Positions 36,039 through 44,312 of a stretch of 64,000 nucleotides of DNA are shown here, piece by piece. The notes beneath the pieces are model-generated. The model saw only the letters and a program-made list of their open reading frames with translations. It was not told where the DNA came from and searched no databases. Position numbers and translations under genes: made by a program. Position 1 is the first letter of the stretch, and every line of letters begins with the position of its first letter. This DNA comes from Cronobacter sakazakii (GTDB taxonomy: Bacteria; Pseudomonadota; Gammaproteobacteria; Enterobacterales; Enterobacteriaceae): contig NZ_CP011047.1 in assembly GCF_000982825.1 (NCBI RefSeq), positions 558,001-622,000 of the forward strand. The letters are read 5' to 3'.

Positions 36039-37457
36039 ATGAGTCAGAACGTTTACCAATTTATCGACTTACAGCGCGTTGATCCGCCAAAAAAGCCGCT
36101 TAAGATCCGTAAAATTGAGTTTGTGGAAATCTATGAGCCCTTCTCAGAAGGCCAGGCCAAAGCGCAGGCAGATCGCTGCCTGTCGTGCGGCAACCCTTAC
36201 TGTGAATGGAAATGTCCGGTCCATAACTACATCCCTAACTGGCTGAAGCTTGCCAATGAAGGGCGCATTTTCGAAGCCGCAGAGCTGTCTCACCAGACCA
36301 ACACGCTGCCGGAAGTGTGCGGCCGCGTCTGTCCGCAGGATCGCCTGTGCGAAGGTTCCTGCACGCTGAATGACGAATTCGGCGCGGTGACCATCGGCAA
36401 TATCGAGCGCTATATCAACGATAAAGCATTCGAAATGGGCTGGCGTCCCGATCTTTCCGGCGTGAAGCCGACCGGCAAGCGCGTCGCTATCGTGGGCGCA
36501 GGCCCGGCGGGCCTCGCGTGTGCCGACGTGCTGACGCGCAACGGCGTGAAAGCGGTCGTGTTTGACCGTAACCCGGAAATCGGCGGCCTGCTGACTTTCG
36601 GTATTCCGGCCTTTAAGCTCGAAAAAGAAGTCATGACGCGCCGTCGTGAAATCTTCGCCGGCATGGGGATTGAATTCCGGCTTAATACCGAGGTGGGCCG
36701 CGATATCCAGATGAACGACCTGCTGGGCGACTACGACGCGGTCTTCCTCGGCGTCGGCACCTATCAGTCGATGCGCGGCGGGCTGGAAAACGAAGACGCG
36801 CCGGGCGTGTATGAAGCGCTGCCGTTCCTTATCGCCAATACCCGTCAGATTATGGGCTTTGAAGAAGACGCGCAGCAGCCGTACATCAGTATGGAAGGCA
36901 AACGCGTGGTGGTGCTGGGCGGCGGTGATACCGCGATGGACTGTGTGCGTACCTCGGTGCGCCAGGGTGCGACTCACGTCATCTGCGCTTACCGTCGTGA
37001 TGAAGAGAACATGCCGGGCTCCCGCCGCGAAGTGAAAAACGCACGGGAAGAAGGCGTTGAGTTCCAGTTCAACGTGCAGCCGCTTGGCGTTGAAATTAAC
37101 GCCAACGGCAAAGTGTGCGGCGTGAAAATGGCGCGCACGCAGATGGGCGAGCCGGATGAAAAAGGCCGTCGTCGCGCCGAAATCGTGCCGGGCTCCGAGC
37201 ATGTGCTGCCGGCTGATGCCGTGGTGATGGCGTTCGGCTTCCGTCCGCACAGCATGGAATGGCTGGCGCAGCACAGCGTGGAGCTGGATTCGCAGGGCCG
37301 CGTGATTGCGCCGGAAGGCAATGAAAACGCCTTCCAGACCAGCAACCCGAAAATCTTCGCGGGTGGCGATATTGTGCGTGGCTCCGATCTGGTGGTGACC
37401 GCAATTGCTGAAGGCCGTAAAGCAGCAGACGGCATCATGAACTACCTCGAAGTCTGA
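36039..37457 (+). CDS. gltD: Glutamate synthase (NADPH) small subunit
   Basis: Passes electrons from NADPH through FAD and iron-sulfur clusters to GltB. The N-terminal cysteine clusters CLSCGNPYCEWKCP and CGRVCPQDRLCEGSC hold the [4Fe-4S] centres. The FAD Rossmann motif is GAGPAGLACADVL and the NADPH motif GGGDTAMDCVRT. The ATG at 36039 gives 472 residues, equal to E. coli (a TTG precedes it in frame). The gltBD unit ends at a clear terminator; no gltF follows. Confidence 0.98.
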   Translation: MSQNVYQFIDLQRVDPPKKPLKIRKIEFVEIYEPFSEGQAKAQADRCLSCGNPYCEWKCPVHNYIPNWLKLANEGRIFEAAELSHQTNTLPEVCGRVCPQDRLCEGSCTLNDEFGAVTIGNIERYINDKAFEMGWRPDLSGVKPTGKRVAIVGAGPAGLACADVLTRNGVKAVVFDRNPEIGGLLTFGIPAFKLEKEVMTRRREIFAGMGIEFRLNTEVGRDIQMNDLLGDYDAVFLGVGTYQSMRGGLENEDAPGVYEALPFLIANTRQIMGFEEDAQQPYISMEGKRVVVLGGGDTAMDCVRTSVRQGATHVICAYRRDEENMPGSRREVKNAREEGVEFQFNVQPLGVEINANGKVCGVKMARTQMGEPDEKGRRRAEIVPGSEHVLPADAVVMAFGFRPHSMEWLAQHSVELDSQGRVIAPEGNENAFQTSNPKIFAGGDIVRGSDLVVTAIAEGRKAADGIMNYLEV

Positions 37458-37475
37458 CCGTTTCGTCTGACGTTA

Positions 37476-37504
37476 TAAAGGGAAGCCTCGCGCTTCCCTT
37501 TTTT
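37476..37504 (+). terminator. Terminator after gltD
   Basis: AAAGGGAAGC, a 4-base loop and GCTTCCCTTTTTT, 19 bases past the gltD stop. Confidence 0.88.
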
Positions 37505-37826
37505 ATTTCATTTATCAATAAAGCAACCTTTTTTTCATTCCAGAAAAAGACTTCTGAAAGTAATCAATCATCGGATAACGCCTCCCGGTTGATTCCTTTT
37601 CCTGACTTTTCTCACCGACTATATTCCTCCGAGCGCCTCATTATTCACCGATTATTTACAGCATCTATTAATATGGTCACAGTATGAAATAAGACAGTCT
37701 CAACCATAAGTTTCTTATATTTATAAATTCCGTATCTTTCGGAAAGCATGTTATTTACGAGGACAATGAAATAAGCTGCCGCGACGCCGACACTTAATTC
37801 AACGCATTATTATATTGGACGTAATT
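37505..37826 (+). promoter_or_regulatory. AT-rich region upstream of the autotransporter gene
   Basis: About 320 bases, clearly richer in A+T than the flanking genes, with no ORF of note. TTATATTTATAAAT near 37716 offers possible -10 elements for the gene at 37827. AT-rich upstream DNA of surface-protein genes is often bound by H-NS; that is inference here. Confidence 0.4.
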
Positions 37827-38282
37827 ATGGATACTTCTAAAACATTCAGGAAAAATAGAATTGCAAAAATTATGGCGGGCGTTTTCCCGGCCATGATCCT
37901 TTTTACGCCTGCGATCTCGCACGCGGTAACCAATATTGATGAAGATACAGAAGACACTTACTTTTTTAGCGGTGACAAAGAGTATGTGATTGCCGATGGT
38001 GTGACGATGTCGTCTTTAACCACAGATCCTGCAGCGCTGGTGAAAGGCAAAAGCGTAGAGTCCATTATTAATAACGGCACGATTAAAAATGAGAATGGCG
38101 GTGCTGTTCTGATCGATATTTCAGGCCAGACATCTGACATGATGACGCTTGAAAACAAAGGTGCCGTTAATAGCACTGGTATCGCCATCGATGTTATTAA
38201 CGGAAGCAATATCACCCTCGTTAATACCGGCACTATCTCCGGCAACGATTACGCGATTTCGGTGATGCTGCCAACTTACTGA
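37827..38282 (+). pseudogene. Autotransporter adhesin-like gene, 5' fragment cut by IS1
   Basis: N-terminal part of a type Va autotransporter. A long signal peptide with a basic start (MDTSKTFRKNRIAKIMAG) ends near SHA at residue 33. About 110 residues of beta-helix passenger follow, rich in N, T, G and short turns such as NNGTIKNENGGAV. The native sequence stops at 38260, where IS1 begins; the frame then adds a few IS-encoded residues and stops at 38282. An in-frame TTG at 37815 is a less likely start. The missing part resumes at 39038 in the same phase, so the original protein was about 859 residues. Confidence 0.9.
38252..38260. repeat. IS1 target-site duplication, left copy
   Basis: CGCGATTTC directly abuts the left IS1 end and is repeated at 39029-39037. 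Nine bases is the usual IS1 duplication length. Confidence 0.97.
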
Positions 38283-38315
38283 TTTAGTGTATGATGGTGT
38301 TTTTGAGGTGCTCCA

Positions 38316-38591
38316 GTGGCTTCTGTTTCTATCAGCTGTCCCTCCTGTTCAGCTACTGACGGGGTGGTGCGTAACGGCAAAAGCACCGCCGGACATCAGC
38401 GCTATCTCTGCTCTCACTGCCGTAAAACATGGCAACTGCAGTTCACTTACACCGCTTCTCAACCCGGTACGCACCAGAAAATCATTGATATGGCCATGAA
38501 TGGCGTTGGATGCCGGGCAACCGCCCGCATTATGGGCGTTGGCCTCAACACGATTTTCCGCCATTTAAAAAACTCAGGCCGCAGTCGGTAA
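38316..38591 (+). CDS. insA: IS1 protein InsA
   Basis: A 91-residue protein with an N-terminal zinc-finger-like set of cysteines (ISCPSCSATDG and YLCSHCRKTW) and a C-terminal helix-turn-helix (GCRATARIMGVGLNTIFRHL). Alone it binds the IS ends and represses transposition; read through a -1 slip it forms the InsAB' transposase. Full length, no disruption. The slip site TTTAAAAAAC lies at 38564-38573, near its 3' end. Confidence 0.96.
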   Translation: MASVSISCPSCSATDGVVRNGKSTAGHQRYLCSHCRKTWQLQFTYTASQPGTHQKIIDMAMNGVGCRATARIMGVGLNTIFRHLKNSGRSR

Positions 38592-39013
38592 CCTCGCGCA
38601 TACAGCCGGGCAGTGACGTCATCGTCTGCGCGGAAATGGACGAACAGTGGGGATACGTCGGGGCTAAATCGCGCCAGCGCTGGCTGTTTTACGCGTATGA
38701 CAGGCTCCGGAAGACGGTTGTTGCGCACGTATTCGGTGAACGCACTATGGCGACGCTGGGGCGTCTTATGAGCCTGCTGTCACCCTTTGACGTGGTGATA
38801 TGGATGACGGATGGCTGGCCGCTGTATGAATCCCGCCTGAAGGGAAAGCTGCACGTAATCAGCAAGCGATATACGCAGCGAATTGAGCGGCATAACCTGA
38901 ATCTGAGGCAGCACCTGGCACGGCTGGGACGGAAGTCGCTGTCGTTCTCAAAATCGGTGGAGCTGCATGACAAAGTCATCGGGCATTATCTGAACATAAA
39001 ACACTATCAATAA
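38510..39013 (+). CDS. insB: IS1 InsB', catalytic part of the InsAB' transposase
   Basis: A 167-codon frame overlapping insA in the -1 phase, expressed as the fusion InsAB'. It contains the catalytic acidic residues in AEMDEQWGYVG, WMTDGWPLY and RIERHNL, with the final segment HDKVIGHYLNIKHYQ. It is complete up to the right end of the element. No independent ribosome site is needed for the fusion. Confidence 0.95.
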   Translation: MPGNRPHYGRWPQHDFPPFKKLRPQSVTSRIQPGSDVIVCAEMDEQWGYVGAKSRQRWLFYAYDRLRKTVVAHVFGERTMATLGRLMSLLSPFDVVIWMTDGWPLYESRLKGKLHVISKRYTQRIERHNLNLRQHLARLGRKSLSFSKSVELHDKVIGHYLNIKHYQ

Positions 39014-39028
39014 GTTGGAGTCATTACC

Positions 39029-39037
39029 CGCGATTTC
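39029..39037. repeat. IS1 target-site duplication, right copy
   Basis: CGCGATTTC, identical to 38252-38260. Removing IS1 and one copy rejoins GCG ATT TCT TTC in the original frame. Confidence 0.97.
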
Positions 39038-41183
39038 TTTCGAAAACGACGGTAATAATGCGCTGGTGCTTAAAGCAGGCTCCAGCCTCGGTGGCGATGT
39101 TATTACCACAGGCTCTGCCAACACGACGATTACCCTGAACGACAGCGGTAACGAGGACAGCAATTTTACCGGCGCGAACAAAGGCGACGGTTTTAAATCG
39201 CTAACGATGGACGGCAGCGACTGGACGCTGACCGGTAATGTCGATCTGACGGGTGAAGGCGACAGCCTTATCGTCAAAACCGGCAACCTGACGCTCGGCG
39301 GTGACGTAAAAAACAGCGGCGCAACGTTAATTAACGATGCGGCCTCGCTGCAAATCGGTACTGGCACGGGCGACAACGCGTCGCTGGAAGGTAACGTCAC
39401 TAACAACGGTACGCTGATTTTCAACCAGGCGGCAGATTACATCTTCGCGGGCGATATTTCCGGCACCGGTAACCTCGTCAAAGAAGACGCCAACACGCTG
39501 ACGCTCACGGGTAACAACAGCTTTAGCGGCGACGCCACGCTTAAAGGCGGCACGACCCTTGTGGCCGAAAACGCCACGATGGGGCCAGACGGCGGCACCA
39601 GCATCATTAATATCGACAGCGGTGCCACGCTCGCGTCGGCGGGCACCGTCAACAGCAGCGTGGCGATTGCCGCAGGCGGCGTACTGGCGTCCTGGAATGC
39701 TGTCAGTGGCAATGAAAACGCCTCTACCCCGGCTACGGGTAACACCATCAATGGCGACGTGACCAACCAGGGCACGCTGCAAATCGCGGGCAATAACAGC
39801 GTTGGTAATGCCTTTACGATTAACGGCAACTACACCGGCGATGAGAATAGCCGCATCGTCATGAATACCGAGGCGGGTGCAGACTACTCTCCAACCGATC
39901 ATCTCGTCATTACCGGTAATAGCGCTGGCAGCTCCTCACTTGAAGTGGCCAATATTGGCGGTCAGGGCGCACAAACCATCAACGGTATTGAGCTTATCAG
40001 CGTTGGCGGCGCGTCTGATGCATCCTTCACGCTCGGTAAACCCGTCGTGGCGGGCATGTGGGAATACGATTTGTATAAGCACAACGACGGTAACTGGTAT
40101 CTGGAGTCCAAAGCCAGCGATACGCCAGACCCGACGCCTGATCCAACGCCAGACCCGGATGATAATGGCGGCGATAATGGCGGTAACGATGACGGTGGTG
40201 ATAACGGCGGTAACGATAATGGCGGCGGCGATACGCCACCGGCTCCGGAGGTTTATCGTCCGGAGGCTGGCGTCTATATGGCGAACTACCTGGCCGCACA
40301 GCAGATGTTTATTCACAAGCGTGACGACCGCGATCAGCTGATGCTGCGCGACGCTGACGATCTGAATACCTGGATGTACGTTAAAGGCGAGTATAACGAC
40401 GGCAACTTCGCGGACAGCAATCTGAAATATAAAATCCGCTCCGCCGTGGTGCAGTTAGGCAGCGACTTCCTGAGCAAAGATCTCTCCACCGGCACGCTGC
40501 ACAGCGGTTTTATGCTGGGCGCAGGCTACAGCGACACCACTGCAGATGCGCGCCATAATTCGCGCTCGGCAGATGGCCGCGTTAACGGTTATAACGTCGG
40601 CGTGTATGCCACCTGGCAGGAAGATCAGAAACTGCGTCTTGGCAGTTATATCGACAGCTGGGCGTCTTACAGCTGGTATAACAGCCAGGTGAATGGCGAC
40701 GATATGCCGGGCGAGAAGTATGACAGCCAGGGCTATGCCGCGTCTCTGGAAGTCGGCCATGCCTGGCTGGTGCCGTCAGAGAAAGCGCGCACCATGAAGT
40801 TTGAACCGCAGGGCCAGGTGGTTTACAGCAATCTGGATCAGGATGACCACGTTGAATATAACGGCACGCGCATCAATACGCCGGATAATGACGCTGTGCT
40901 GGGCCGTATTGGCGTCAAGGCAAGTTACGTGGATCAGAAATCTGTAGAAGCCTGGCAGCCTTACGGCGCGGTGAACTGGCTCATCGGCAACGGTATGAGC
41001 GATCTGAACTTTAACGACGAGACGCTGGACTCAAACGTGCCGTCTAACCGCTTCCAGCTGGAAACGGGCGTCAGCGGTAAAGTAAATGACGCAACCACCG
41101 TTTCCTTCCGGGTCAGCAGTGAATGGGGCGATAACTCCTATAACGCGTATTCTGGCCACATGCTGGTGAACTATCGCTGGTAA
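39038..41183 (+). pseudogene. Autotransporter adhesin-like gene, 3' fragment after IS1
   Basis: Remaining passenger and translocator, about 714 codons. Beta-helix passenger with a typical autotransporter-associated strand repeat (TLTLTGNNSFSGDATLKGGT) leads to an Asp/Pro then Gly/Asn/Asp-rich linker (40114-40248). From about 40250, YRPEAGVYMANYLAAQQMF opens the C-terminal beta-barrel of roughly 300 residues, which ends in an aromatic (NYRW). The frame continues back to a TTG at 39015 inside IS1, which is not a credible start. Without a signal peptide this part cannot be exported. It has no internal stops, so the split is recent. Ligand or role is unknown. Confidence 0.9.
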
Positions 41184-41207
41184 TTGCAGGCACAGAGACT
41201 AGTAATC

Positions 41208-41236
41208 AGCCCGGTAGAAACGACCGGGCTTTTTTT
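41208..41236 (+). terminator. Terminator after the autotransporter gene
   Basis: AGCCCGGT, a short loop and ACCGGGCTTTTTTT. The T-run overlaps the stop codon region of convergent nanQ. Confidence 0.85.
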
Positions 41237-41699
41237 ATGCCTGTAGCGCGCTGCGATGAAGCTTTAAGACGACCTTTTTGATTTCCGCTGGCTGTCTGAT
41301 ACTGCATCCGGGTTTATGCGGCTCACCCGGCATAAAAACGATAAACATGCCAGGCTCCATGATAATGGTCTGCTCTGCCTCAATGCGCGCGCAAAGTTGA
41401 TAGTCCTCGGCCTCATGCCGCTCGCCGCACTCCCGTGCGCTGCCCGCGAGGCCATAACGCACCTGTTCCTGACCTTCCAGCAGAATCTGAATGTCTATGT
41501 AATCCTGATGAAGTTCAGCACGCTTTTCCTGCGCAGCCTGTGTTGTAAAACACATCACGTTCATTAATAACCGCTCGCCCAACACATAACTGCCGGGCGC
41601 TTTGTTCGCCGGATGGCTCTCCAGCGCCTGCATGATAGCGTCAATCATTACCGGCGGCAGCCCTGCGGCATCAACGTTCTTAATATGTCCTGTAATCAT
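41235..41699 (-). CDS. nanQ: YhcH/NanQ family protein, N-acetylneuraminate anomerase
   Basis: A 154-residue cupin-like protein of the YhcH/YjgK/YiaL family. In E. coli NanQ speeds interconversion of sialic acid anomers so that the aldolase gets its alpha form. Visible features are ELHQDYIDIQILLEGQEQV and GMFIVFMPGEPHKPGC, where His and Glu residues form the metal site. It overlaps nanK by four bases (ATGA) and is the last gene of the nan operon. Confidence 0.92.
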   Translation of the reverse strand: MITGHIKNVDAAGLPPVMIDAIMQALESHPANKAPGSYVLGERLLMNVMCFTTQAAQEKRAELHQDYIDIQILLEGQEQVRYGLAGSARECGERHEAEDYQLCARIEAEQTIIMEPGMFIVFMPGEPHKPGCSIRQPAEIKKVVLKLHRSALQA

Positions 41700-42571
41700 A
41701 CGTTTTCTCCCTGAGCGAGTAGCGCGGCCCCGATTAAGCCAGCATCGTGACGATAATGTGCCGCCGCAAGAGGCGTCTGAAACGCTGCAGGCTCACGAGC
41801 AAGAGCGTCGCGCACCCGCGGCAAATAACCGTCCGCCAGGCCGATACTGCCGCCTATCACCGCGAGCTGACAGTCGGTAACCGCTTTGAGATCGGCAATC
41901 AGCCGCGCCAGCGTCCGGGCAGAGCGCCCCACGAGCGCTATCGCCGCAGGCTCGCCCTCGCTGGCTTTCGCAAAAATCGCTTTCGCGTCGAGCCCGGCAA
42001 GCGTGTCTGTCGCCGCCGCCGCAAGCGCACGCCCGGAGGCGATAGCCTCCACACACCCTGTTCGCCCACAGCCGCAGCGCGGTCCGCCAGGATCGGCAAG
42101 CGTATGACCAAAATGCCCCGCCAGGCCGCTCTGCCCTGTCTGCAGTTGCCCATGAATAATGACACCGCCGCCAACGCCGGTAGATACCGTGATAAACACC
42201 ATCTCGCTCACTATGCCTTTACGCGCATGGTATTCTGCCCAGGCAGCCGCCTGCGCATCATTGACGGCAAGACACGGTAAGCCGGTCATCTGCGACACGG
42301 TTTCAGTCAAAGGGAAATGCGCAAGACCGCCGAGATTGTCGGGATTCATCGCTGTCAGCACGCCGTGGTGAATGACACCGGTAGCCGCAATCGCCACCCG
42401 ATCTGCGTACGCTTTCAGTGGGGAGAGTAACGCCTCAAGCGCCGCGCTGAGCGCTTGCGGCGTTTTGCTGGCAGGCGTGGGTATTTCCCGCCGCCCGCTG
42501 ATACGCAGTGACGCATCAACCGTTGCGGCAGCCAGTTTGGTGCCACCTATGTCTATCGCCAGTACGTTCAT
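41696..42571 (-). CDS. nanK: N-acetylmannosamine kinase
   Basis: Phosphorylates ManNAc, the product of the aldolase, to ManNAc-6-phosphate. ROK-family kinase with phosphate loop LAIDIGGTKLAAA at the start, catalytic aspartate in LAVNDAQAAAWAE, and the zinc site GHFGHTLADPGGPRCGCGRT followed by GCVE. The ATG at 42571 behind GGAGAGG gives 291 residues, equal to E. coli. Its start overlaps the stop of the 36-codon ORF upstream, and its end overlaps nanQ. Confidence 0.95.
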   Translation of the reverse strand: MNVLAIDIGGTKLAAATVDASLRISGRREIPTPASKTPQALSAALEALLSPLKAYADRVAIAATGVIHHGVLTAMNPDNLGGLAHFPLTETVSQMTGLPCLAVNDAQAAAWAEYHARKGIVSEMVFITVSTGVGGGVIIHGQLQTGQSGLAGHFGHTLADPGGPRCGCGRTGCVEAIASGRALAAAATDTLAGLDAKAIFAKASEGEPAAIALVGRSARTLARLIADLKAVTDCQLAVIGGSIGLADGYLPRVRDALAREPAAFQTPLAAAHYRHDAGLIGAALLAQGENV

Positions 42572-42678
42572 GGCCTCTCCTTTTGCATCACATTGCAATA
42601 CCACAGGCGATGCGTAGGCCCGCGGATAAGCGCCCGTGACACACCGCTGGCGTTATTTATTAGACAGAGTAAAGGCAT
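42568..42678 (-). pseudogene. 36-codon ORF at the nanE position, possible nanE deletion scar
   Basis: Between nanT and nanK a short frame starts with ATG at 42678 behind AAGGAG (five-base gap) and ends in a TGA overlapping the nanK ATG. Its start MPLLCLIN resembles NanE MSLLAQLD. Its end (PTH..LWY.NVMQK) resembles the NanE tail (PEH..QWYNTAMKK) as I remember it. This fits a nanE gene that lost all but its two ends. Against this, the middle (CTTATCCGCGGGCCTACG) resembles a REP half-site, and the likeness is short enough to be chance. It may simply couple translation to nanK. Confidence 0.4.
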
Positions 42679-42700
42679 AGACACTCCTTGTGGGTGAAAC

Positions 42701-42723
42701 GCCCCGGCGCACCGCCGGGCGCC
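42701..42723 (-). repeat. GC-rich hairpin after nanT
   Basis: On the minus strand CCCGGCG, loop GTG, CGCCGGG, three bases past the nanT stop, with no long T-run. It could protect the nanT 3' end or reduce transcription into nanK. Confidence 0.5.
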
Positions 42724-42725
42724 GG

Positions 42726-44216
42726 TTAACTTTTACTTTTGACCAGACCACGCTTACGCCCGCTAACAGCCTGCGCGCCGCTAAGCGGCTTTCCGTCCGT
42801 CGCGTCGTGCGTGCGTAACGCCTCTGGCCGAAGCCAGCGTTGCACCCGCGAAGGCATATCAAGCCCAATCAGCAGGACAACGACAAACGTCAGGCCGAAC
42901 GAAAGTGAACAGAGCGCAGCGCCGAGATGTAGCCGCTCGGCAATCAGCGCGCCAAGTACGGGCGCCAGCGCGCCGCCTAACGCACCGACGTTATAGGTAA
43001 ACCCGAGCCCCGCGGCACGCTGGTCTGTATCGAAATAGCCGCCAATAAGCTTCGGTAAAATGCCGGAGATCCCTTGCCCAAGCATTTGCTGAAAGAAAAG
43101 CAGCAGGCCCAGCACCCAGACATTTGCGCCGCCAATGGCGAAAACAGGAATGATGAGTACCTGCGAAGCCAGCAGGCTGTACACATAGGCACGGCGCGTA
43201 CCGAGCCAGTCACCGAGAAAACCGCCCACGCAGCAGCCCACCGCCGCGCCAAAGCCGCTGAAGAATAAAACGCGTGCCACGGTTGCCGGTTCGTACGCCA
43301 GTTCGGTTTTAAGATAGGTCGGCAGTAGCGCCTGAATAGGCCATGAATAAAGAAAAGCGAACAGGACGATAACCATCAGCGTAACGCCGGTCGGCCACCG
43401 CGGGCCGCTACTTTGCACCATGAAGCTGATAAAAATTGCGGCGCAGACCAGCCCGAGTGCCGCGACAATAACCGCGCTGTTCAGCTCGCCGGTAAAGCAG
43501 AGCCAGAGTGAAACCGAGGCGAGCAGGGTTAATACGATGTTGATAATGCGGTGTTCGCCACGATACAGGATATCGACCATCGTGCGCACCGGGGTCTTTT
43601 CGCTACGGCGCGCCTCCCAGTCGTGCGCTTCAGGAATATTTTTACGCAGCCAGAGCGCAAAAACGATCGGCAGAATGCCGATGAAAAAGAGCGCACGCCA
43701 GCCCCAGACCGGCACCACAAGACTGTAGACAAAGGCGGCGACAACCGCGCCGACAGAGAATCCTGAGATAAGAAAACCGCTGGCTTTGTTACGCAACGCC
43801 TTCGGCCAGCTTTCAATGACATAGGTTGCGCTGGCACCATATTCACCGGCCATGCCAATGCCTATCACCAGACGCGCGATAAACAGGGTGGTATAACCCG
43901 GCGCTAAACCGCAGGCGAGTGTGCCGACGGAGAAAAGTACGATGCTTGAGATCATCGCAAGGCGTCGTCCATAGCGGTCGCCCATCGCGCCCAGCATTAA
44001 ACCGCCGAACCAGCGAGAGATAAACGCGGCGGAAATCAGGCTCGCTGCCTGAATCGTAGTGAGGCCAAATTCATCCTGAATTTCGGTTAATACCAGTGCG
44101 ATTAAGACAAAATCGAAACCATCAAGCAGATAACCCAGCCAGGCGGCGGAAAACGCCCGCCATTGTGCCCGGTTAAGGTGACGATACCACGGGATAAGTT
44201 GTGTCGTTTTAGTCAT
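42726..44216 (-). CDS. nanT: Sialic acid:proton symporter NanT
   Basis: Major facilitator superfamily importer of N-acetylneuraminate across the inner membrane. The MFS signature GDRYGRRLAMI is near residue 80 and the second-half copy is near GDWLGTRRAYVYS. NanT-type transporters have 14 helices because of two extra central ones, and the length fits: 496 residues from the ATG at 44216, equal to E. coli. The longer frame to 44291 lies in the gap after nanA. It follows nanA by 96 bases. Confidence 0.96.
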   Translation of the reverse strand: MTKTTQLIPWYRHLNRAQWRAFSAAWLGYLLDGFDFVLIALVLTEIQDEFGLTTIQAASLISAAFISRWFGGLMLGAMGDRYGRRLAMISSIVLFSVGTLACGLAPGYTTLFIARLVIGIGMAGEYGASATYVIESWPKALRNKASGFLISGFSVGAVVAAFVYSLVVPVWGWRALFFIGILPIVFALWLRKNIPEAHDWEARRSEKTPVRTMVDILYRGEHRIINIVLTLLASVSLWLCFTGELNSAVIVAALGLVCAAIFISFMVQSSGPRWPTGVTLMVIVLFAFLYSWPIQALLPTYLKTELAYEPATVARVLFFSGFGAAVGCCVGGFLGDWLGTRRAYVYSLLASQVLIIPVFAIGGANVWVLGLLLFFQQMLGQGISGILPKLIGGYFDTDQRAAGLGFTYNVGALGGALAPVLGALIAERLHLGAALCSLSFGLTFVVVLLIGLDMPSRVQRWLRPEALRTHDATDGKPLSGAQAVSGRKRGLVKSKS

Positions 44217-44312
44217 ATGACGCTCCCGCGATGGGCTGTGCCCATACGCTGTAAGGTAAGGTACCGGGTGAAGCGGAGTCATGCCTGACACAAACAGGCC
44301 TGACAGAGGTCA

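Larger units (their letters stand above)
38261..39028 (+). mobile_element. Complete IS1 insertion sequence (768 bp)
   Basis: Exactly 768 bases, the canonical IS1 length. The left end GGTGATGCTGCCAACTTACT and the inverted right end GGTAATGACTCCAACTTAT are imperfect terminal repeats. A perfect 9-bp target duplication flanks it. Both transposase frames are open and the A6C frameshift site is intact, so it is probably active. The transposase reads in the same direction as the interrupted gene. Confidence 0.98.

Noticed and set aside
38261..39028. IS1 plus autotransporter as a composite transposon
   Set aside because: Only one IS1 copy is present and its own 9-bp duplication shows a simple insertion.
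39015..39037. TTG at 39015 as start of the 3' autotransporter frame
   Set aside because: It is inside the right inverted repeat of IS1, has no ribosome site and would give a protein with no signal peptide.
40150..40240. Repeats in the linker as a CRISPR-like array
   Set aside because: They are in-frame coding repeats of 9-12 bases with no spacers.
42601..42660. REP element between nanT and nanK
   Set aside because: CTTATCCGCGGGCCTACG resembles one half of a REP, but the expected second half and stem are missing, so I do not list it as a repeat.
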